This document shows, in pieces, positions 60,015 through 64,000 of a stretch of 64,000 bases of DNA. How positions within the stretch are numbered: position 1 is the stretch's first letter; each line of letters begins with the position of its first letter. The position numbers and the translations under genes were made by a program. A model generated the notes under the pieces. The model made no database searches. It worked only from the letters and a program-made list of their open reading frames with translations, and was not told the DNA's origin. This DNA comes from Oscillospiraceae bacterium (lineage in GTDB: Bacteria; Bacillota; Clostridia; Oscillospirales; Oscillospiraceae), in assembly GCA_015067565.1 (NCBI GenBank), contig SVMF01000008.1, forward strand, positions 35,445 to 99,444, in the 5' to 3' direction.

Positions 60015-61355
60015 TTGACCGCCGCTGAACTTCATTATGAAAAAATGACAAAAACTCCCGTGTCCAAGCTAATCTTGAAATTGGGTCTGCCGACCACCGT
60101 TTCCATGCTCATCACGAGCGTGTATAACATGGCCGACACCTATTTTTTAGGCACTCTGAACGAAAGCGCGCAAGCTGCAACAGGCATTCTGTTCGCTCTG
60201 CAATCCATCATCCAGGGTTTTTCCTTCATGCTCGGCCACGGTTCGGGAAGCTATGTCGCCAAAGCCTTAGCCGACCGTGATGCAAAAACCGCAAGCACTT
60301 ATGTGTCGACCGCATTCTTCTCAGGTGCGCTACTCGGCACCATCTTCCTTACCCTCGGCCTATCTTTTCTGACGCCTCTTATGAACCTGCTCGGCAGCAC
60401 AAGGACGATTTTGCCGTATGCCAAGGATTACGGAATGTGGGTGTTGATCGCCTGCCCATTCATGATATGTTCCCTGATCCTCAACAACAATCTTCGTTAT
60501 GAAGGAAAGGCATTTTATGCCATGTTTGGCTTGTTGACGGGTGGAATTTTGAACATCTTCGGCGACTATTATCTCGTTCGTGTCGTTGGCTTGGGTGTCT
60601 ACGGCGCAGGTCTGGCAACTGCCGCCTCTCAGTTTATCAGCTTCCTGATCCTTCTGTTCTTCTACTATAAGAAGGCGCAGTCGACCATTTTGCCTCGTTA
60701 TATCGCCCGTAATTTCAAAATATATCTGTCTATCTGTAAGGTCGGCTTCCCTTCCCTCATCCGTCAGGGTCTGACCGCACTTTCCGGCAGCCTGCTCAAC
60801 AACCTCGCCAAGCCTTTCAAGGATGCCGCTATCGATGCAATGGCTGTCGTCAGCCGCTATTCCATGTTCGTAATGTGCGTCGGTCTCGGCCTCGGTCAGG
60901 GCTTCCAGCCGGTGGCTGCGTTCAACTACGAAGCACGCGAGTATCTTCGTGTCAAAAAGGGATTGCTCTTCACCTGCTGCTTCAGCTTTGTTTTCATCGC
61001 GCTGATGTCGGCCGTGAGCATCATGCTTGACAGGGAGATCATCAGCTTGATGCAGTCCGATCCCAAAGTCATCGAGATCGGCGCTGTTGCCCTGCGCTAC
61101 GCTGCAGTCGGTCTTTTGTTTATGCCTCTGTCCATCCCGATCAATATGCTCTATCAAAGCATTCAAAGGGCAGGAACCGCCTCCATCTTGTCGACGCTTC
61201 GTTCCGGAGCACTGCTGATACCCACGCTTTTGATCAGCGTGCCCCTGCTCGGTCTGACCGGAATTCAGATCGCGCAGCCTCTTTCGGACATCCTCACCGG
61301 AATAATCTGTATTCCGTTCATCATCCACTTCTGGAGAGAGAAACCCACAACCTGA
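60015..61355 (+). CDS. MATE-family multidrug/solute efflux protein
   Basis: 446 residues, twelve membrane segments in two homologous halves (LGLPTTVSMLITSVYNMADT in the first, GFPSLIRQGLTALSGSLLNN in the second). It exports a cationic drug or metabolite with Na+ or H+. The start is TTG 60015, with AAGAGGTGAG just upstream; a GTG inside that site is less likely. The stop codon lies in the arm of the terminator at 61339-61369. Confidence 0.9.
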   Translation: MTAAELHYEKMTKTPVSKLILKLGLPTTVSMLITSVYNMADTYFLGTLNESAQAATGILFALQSIIQGFSFMLGHGSGSYVAKALADRDAKTASTYVSTAFFSGALLGTIFLTLGLSFLTPLMNLLGSTRTILPYAKDYGMWVLIACPFMICSLILNNNLRYEGKAFYAMFGLLTGGILNIFGDYYLVRVVGLGVYGAGLATAASQFISFLILLFFYYKKAQSTILPRYIARNFKIYLSICKVGFPSLIRQGLTALSGSLLNNLAKPFKDAAIDAMAVVSRYSMFVMCVGLGLGQGFQPVAAFNYEAREYLRVKKGLLFTCCFSFVFIALMSAVSIMLDREIISLMQSDPKVIEIGAVALRYAAVGLLFMPLSIPINMLYQSIQRAGTASILSTLRSGALLIPTLLISVPLLGLTGIQIAQPLSDILTGIICIPFIIHFWREKPTT

Positions 61356-61376
61356 GGTTGTGGGTTTCTGATTTTT
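61339..61376 (+). terminator. Terminator of the MATE gene
   Basis: AGAAACCCACAACCT / AGGTTGTGGGTTTCT (61339-61369) with a one-base turn, followed by GATTTTT. Confidence 0.9.
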
Positions 61377-61388
61377 GCAGAAAAGTTC

Positions 61389-61417
61389 TTGCGAGCAAGC
61401 ACGATATGTGGTATGAT
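61389..61417 (+). promoter_or_regulatory. Sigma-A promoter for the exonuclease-mutY pair
   Basis: TTGCGA (61389-61394), 17-base spacer, TATGAT (61412-61417). Confidence 0.65.
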
Positions 61418-61440
61418 ATGATCTGAAAGGAGGCCGACGG

Positions 61441-62403
61441 ATGCAATACATTGTTTTGGATTTGGAATGGAATCAGCCGTGGCCCGGTTCCTATGCTGCA
61501 AAGAAAGTTTTACCTGTGGAGATCCATGGTGAGATCATCCAGATCGGCGCCGTCCGCATCTTGGAAAACGGCACCGTTGGGGATGAATTTCAGGTCTTGG
61601 TTCGTCCCAAATATTATAAGAAGCTCAACAGCCGCGTATCCAAGCTGACCGGCATTCGAGATATCGATCTACGGGACAGCGGTCTCCCTTTCCCCGAGGC
61701 ATTGGCGAAATTCCGTGAATGGATCGGCGGAGAGTGCATCTTCCTTACTTGGGGATTCGACGACATCACCCTTCTGGAAGACAACATCCTGCTGCACGAC
61801 GATGAACCTGATTGGATCACCCAGTGGTATAACGTGCAGATGATCTTCAACTCGCAGCTCGGCTGTGATTCATCGCAGAAGGCACTTGCCACGGCGATGG
61901 GCATGATGAATATCGAGCCGTCGCGACAGGCGCACGATGCCTTGGGCGATGCCTATCACACCGCCTTGATCTGCAGCCGATTGGATCTGGTTCGCGGTAT
62001 CGACGAGTATGCCGAGTCGTTGCGTCACCACGAAGACGGCTTCCACGGTGCACCGCCCGAGGGTTGCATCAGCAAGGTCGTTTTCCGTGGATACGAGGAC
62101 AAGGCTATGGCCATGCAGGCCATGACCGATCTCAAGAGCCATTGCCCACAATGCGGACGGGAAATGCCGAACGGCACCTGGCTTGCGCAGGAAACCCGCC
62201 GATATATGACCATGGCCAACTGTCCCGAGCATGGCAGATTTCTCATTCGCATTCGCCTTCAGAAGGACGATGACGGTACGCTGCGAGTCAGCCGAATGGT
62301 CTATGAGGGCGCCTGCGATGCGGCAAAGAAATTTGACGAGCTGTCACAGCGGCGCAAGCAGCACCGCAGACGCCGCCGTCAAAGCTTCGGTGACAAGTCG
62401 TGA
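61441..62403 (+). CDS. DnaQ-like 3'-5' exonuclease (DEDDh)
   Basis: 320 residues. Exonuclease motifs: VLDLEWNQ (Asp, Glu), TWGFDDITLLEDN and RQAHDALGDAYHTA (His, Asp). The C-terminus (about 215-320) has a zinc-knuckle-like pair (CPQCGR... CPEHG) and a very basic tail (RRKQHRRRRR), pointing to nucleic-acid binding. AAAGGAGG upstream. It shares four bases with mutY (GTGA). Confidence 0.88.
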   Translation: MQYIVLDLEWNQPWPGSYAAKKVLPVEIHGEIIQIGAVRILENGTVGDEFQVLVRPKYYKKLNSRVSKLTGIRDIDLRDSGLPFPEALAKFREWIGGECIFLTWGFDDITLLEDNILLHDDEPDWITQWYNVQMIFNSQLGCDSSQKALATAMGMMNIEPSRQAHDALGDAYHTALICSRLDLVRGIDEYAESLRHHEDGFHGAPPEGCISKVVFRGYEDKAMAMQAMTDLKSHCPQCGREMPNGTWLAQETRRYMTMANCPEHGRFLIRIRLQKDDDGTLRVSRMVYEGACDAAKKFDELSQRRKQHRRRRRQSFGDKS

Positions 62404-63419
62404 AGCATCTGCCCGAACTGCTGTTGCCATGGTTTGCTGAGCATCGCAGAAATCTCCCTTGGCGCGAAGATCGTGAGCCTTACCACATCTGGCTTTCGGA
62501 AATCATGCTTCAGCAGACACGCGTCGAAGCGGTGAAGCCATATTACAAGCGATTTTTAGCCGCACTGCCCGATATTGCCGCATTGGCACATGCGCCGCAG
62601 GAGCAGCTCTTAAAGCTGTGGGAGGGGTTAGGTTATTACAGTCGTGTGCGCAACCTGCAAAAGGCTGCGCGGCAGATCGTCGATCAGCACGGCGGAATCT
62701 TTCCGCAAGAATACGACGAAATTCGCGCCCTTTCCGGCATCGGAAATTATACAGCAGGCGCAATCGCCTCCATCTGTTTTGAACAGCCAACGCCTGCCGT
62801 AGACGGAAATGTGCTGCGCGTCCTCACTCGCTATCTTGCCTGGGACCGACCGATCAACGACGAGAAAACAAAGCGTGAGGCCGAAGCAATGCTCTCACCT
62901 ATCTACCCAAAGAGCAACTGTGGCGACTTTACACAAGCGCTGATGGAGCTCGGCGCAACCGTCTGCGTGCCGAACGGAGCGCCCCTGTGCAGCATCTGTC
63001 CATTGCGCCTTCGCTGCTTGGCAAACAAGAACTCCAATCAACTGCTTTACCCGAAAAAGGCCGCAAAAAAGCCGCGAAAAGAGGAGCATCGCACCGTCTT
63101 TGTGCTGCAATGCGGGGATAATTTGGCGCTTTACAAGCGCCCCGAAAACGGTTTGCTGGCAGGTCTGTGGCAATTCCCCGATGTGCCGCAGAGGCTTGAT
63201 ATACAAGAAGCGCTGGCACAAGCAGAGCTATGGGGTCTGCATCCGAGCGGCATCGAGAAGGTCATCGATCGTGAGCATATTTTCACGCATGTGCATTGGT
63301 TCATGACAGCTGTGTACCTCAAATGCTCGCAAGAGGCAGTCTTTGAATGGTTCAGCAAGGACGAGATCCGAGAAAACATCGGTCTTCCGACCGCCTACCG
63401 ACAATTTTTAGAAGAATAG
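62400..63419 (+). CDS. mutY: Adenine DNA glycosylase MutY
   Basis: 339 residues. Removes adenine mispaired with 8-oxoguanine. NLPWREDREPYHIWLSEIML, ALSGIGNYTAGAIAS (helix-hairpin-helix) with the catalytic Asp in PAVDGNVLRVLTR, and an Fe-S cluster CVPNGAPLCSICPLRLRC (first spacing seven residues instead of the usual six). The C-terminal NUDIX-like domain reads 8-oxoG. The start is GTG 62400, overlapping the exonuclease stop. Confidence 0.94.
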   Translation: MKHLPELLLPWFAEHRRNLPWREDREPYHIWLSEIMLQQTRVEAVKPYYKRFLAALPDIAALAHAPQEQLLKLWEGLGYYSRVRNLQKAARQIVDQHGGIFPQEYDEIRALSGIGNYTAGAIASICFEQPTPAVDGNVLRVLTRYLAWDRPINDEKTKREAEAMLSPIYPKSNCGDFTQALMELGATVCVPNGAPLCSICPLRLRCLANKNSNQLLYPKKAAKKPRKEEHRTVFVLQCGDNLALYKRPENGLLAGLWQFPDVPQRLDIQEALAQAELWGLHPSGIEKVIDREHIFTHVHWFMTAVYLKCSQEAVFEWFSKDEIRENIGLPTAYRQFLEE

Positions 63420-63421
63420 GC

Positions 63422-63450
63422 TTGCATATTTCACAAAAACAAGCTATACT
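63422..63450 (+). promoter_or_regulatory. Sigma-A promoter for the DUF1292 gene
   Basis: TTGCAT (63422-63427), 17-base spacer, TATACT (63445-63450) with extended -10-like AGC. Confidence 0.7.
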
Positions 63451-63480
63451 TAAACTATCAACAACAAGGAGGTTTTTCCC

Positions 63481-63750
63481 ATGGATGAAAAACGCGCACT
63501 TTACGGAGAAGATGAGATTATCACTTTAGAGTTTGACGATGGCACAACCTTTGAATGCGGCATCATCGGCACTTTTGAATTGGATGACAAGGAGTACATC
63601 GCCCTGGACGCACTCGACGAAACCAACGATGTTTATCTTTACGGCTATGTGCCGACGGACGACGATTTCGAGCTGCTCGACATCCCCGAAGAGGATTTCG
63701 ATCGTGTCGCTGCTGAGTTCGATCGCCTGATGGACGAGCCCATCGAATAA
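63481..63750 (+). CDS. DUF1292 protein
   Basis: 89 residues, strongly acidic, with TLEFDDGTTFECGIIGTFEL and YIALDALDETNDVYLYGY typical of the DUF1292 family, small proteins common in Firmicutes next to DNA-repair and ruvX/mutS-type genes. Function unknown. AAGGAGG upstream. From its stop to 63852 I see no gene. Confidence 0.9.
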   Translation: MDEKRALYGEDEIITLEFDDGTTFECGIIGTFELDDKEYIALDALDETNDVYLYGYVPTDDDFELLDIPEEDFDRVAAEFDRLMDEPIE

Positions 63751-63852
63751 CAATACCTTAAGTTGTCACTGTGGGAGTGATCAGTGTATCAAGGATGGAT
63801 GAATTATAATTGTCATGGCCGTCAAAATCACAGTCACACAATGAAGTATAAA

Positions 63853-63874
63853 AAACCGCCCATTCGGGCGGTTT
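63853..63874 (+). terminator. Terminator hairpin after DUF1292
   Basis: AAACCGCCC / GGGCGGTTT with an ATTC loop. It abuts the CAGTCTGTCGAAAAA sequence exactly as in copies B, C and D. Confidence 0.75.
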
Positions 63875-63889
63875 CAGTCTGTCGAAAAA
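63875..63889 (+). mobile_element. Solo end (E) of the CAG..TGTC element family
   Basis: CAGTCTGTCGAAAAA, identical to the left end of copy C and directly after a hairpin. The rest of the element and the second hairpin copy are missing; what follows (GCTCAGTTAATACTGGGC) is a different small hairpin. Confidence 0.55.
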
Positions 63890-63925
63890 GCTCAGTTAAT
63901 ACTGGGCTTTTTCTGCGTTATATGG

Positions 63926-63931
63926 TATAAT
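63926..63931 (+). promoter_or_regulatory. -10 element of a gene entering at the window end
   Basis: TATAAT with extended TGG; no convincing -35 box at the right distance. Confidence 0.4.
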
Positions 63932-63949
63932 AGTTGTGGGTGATGAAAG

Positions 63950-64000
63950 ATGTTAGAACGCGGAAAGATGGAACGAGGAATATTTGAAATCGTGGACACC
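63950..64000 (+). CDS. Start of a gene cut by the window end
   Basis: Seventeen codons from ATG 63950 (MLERGKMERGIFEIVDT) stay open to the edge, about 20 bases after a TATAAT box. The ribosome site is weak (GGTGAT). Too short to assign. An ATG at 63943 in another frame stops after 14 codons. Confidence 0.4.
   Translation, partial: MLERGKMERGIFEIVDT

Overview
The window looks like a chromosomal segment of an anaerobic, endospore-forming, Gram-positive gut bacterium of the Clostridia, probably Oscillospiraceae/Ruminococcaceae-like. The evidence is a clear SpoIIID, NrdR and a family II pyrophosphatase with CBS/DRTGG domains, a Firmicutes-type ethanolamine operon, very large secreted proteins with Cys-X2-Cys repeats, and consensus sigma-A promoters (often extended -10). 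I see no rRNA, tRNA, CRISPR array or prophage. The species cannot be named from the sequence alone.

Layout. 1-3 kb: the 3'-truncated gene of a secreted subtilisin, then a zinc-ribbon protein of unknown function. 3.1-13.1 kb: a 12-gene ethanolamine-utilisation microcompartment operon (eutG-A-B-C-L-E-M-T-pduL-unknown-N-H). 13.3-14.2 kb: a convergent glycosyltransferase. 14.3-20.7 kb: a tightly coupled six-gene operon (asparaginase, DUF2284, CopA with a CopZ-like tail, TcdA, cysteine synthase, SpoU methyltransferase). 20.9-24.7 kb: polysaccharide deacetylase, NrdR, a small unknown protein and a uracil permease with an unusual extracytoplasmic insertion. 25.3-34.2 kb: three exported proteins in one likely operon (lipoprotein, transglutaminase with pseudomurein-binding-like repeats, 2068-residue surface protein). 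34.5-36.3 kb: PqqD-like protein and radical SAM/SPASM enzyme, divergent from a Cys-rich 79-residue peptide (a RiPP-like system). 36.6-45.5 kb: a 2958-residue surface protein related to the 2068-residue one. 45.6-64 kb: mostly housekeeping genes (NUDIX, pyrophosphatase, nucleotidyltransferase, AraC regulator, cation ATPase under a yybP-ykoY manganese riboswitch, SpoIIID, MurA, RsmF-type methyltransferase, AsnA, AsnRS, MATE, exonuclease, MutY, DUF1292).

Strongest unusual signals. (1) A family of small non-autonomous elements with imperfect CAG..TGTC.AAAAA terminal inverted repeats. In three copies the flanking direct repeat is itself a complete hairpin (19-31 nt, a different sequence each time), and the clear copies lie between convergent genes. 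(2) A bacterial protein with the architecture of archaeal pseudomurein endoisopeptidases (PMBR-like repeats plus a C71-like Cys-His-Asp transglutaminase fold), which suggests exchange or conflict with methanogens. (3) A divergent radical SAM/SPASM + PqqD + six-cysteine peptide locus with back-to-back consensus promoters. (4) Two giant exported proteins that share an N-terminal GHL-like domain, repeated beta-sandwich modules, Cys-X2-Cys repeats and a roughly 310-residue C-terminal domain I cannot name.

All functional calls come from reading motifs by eye; no database search was run.
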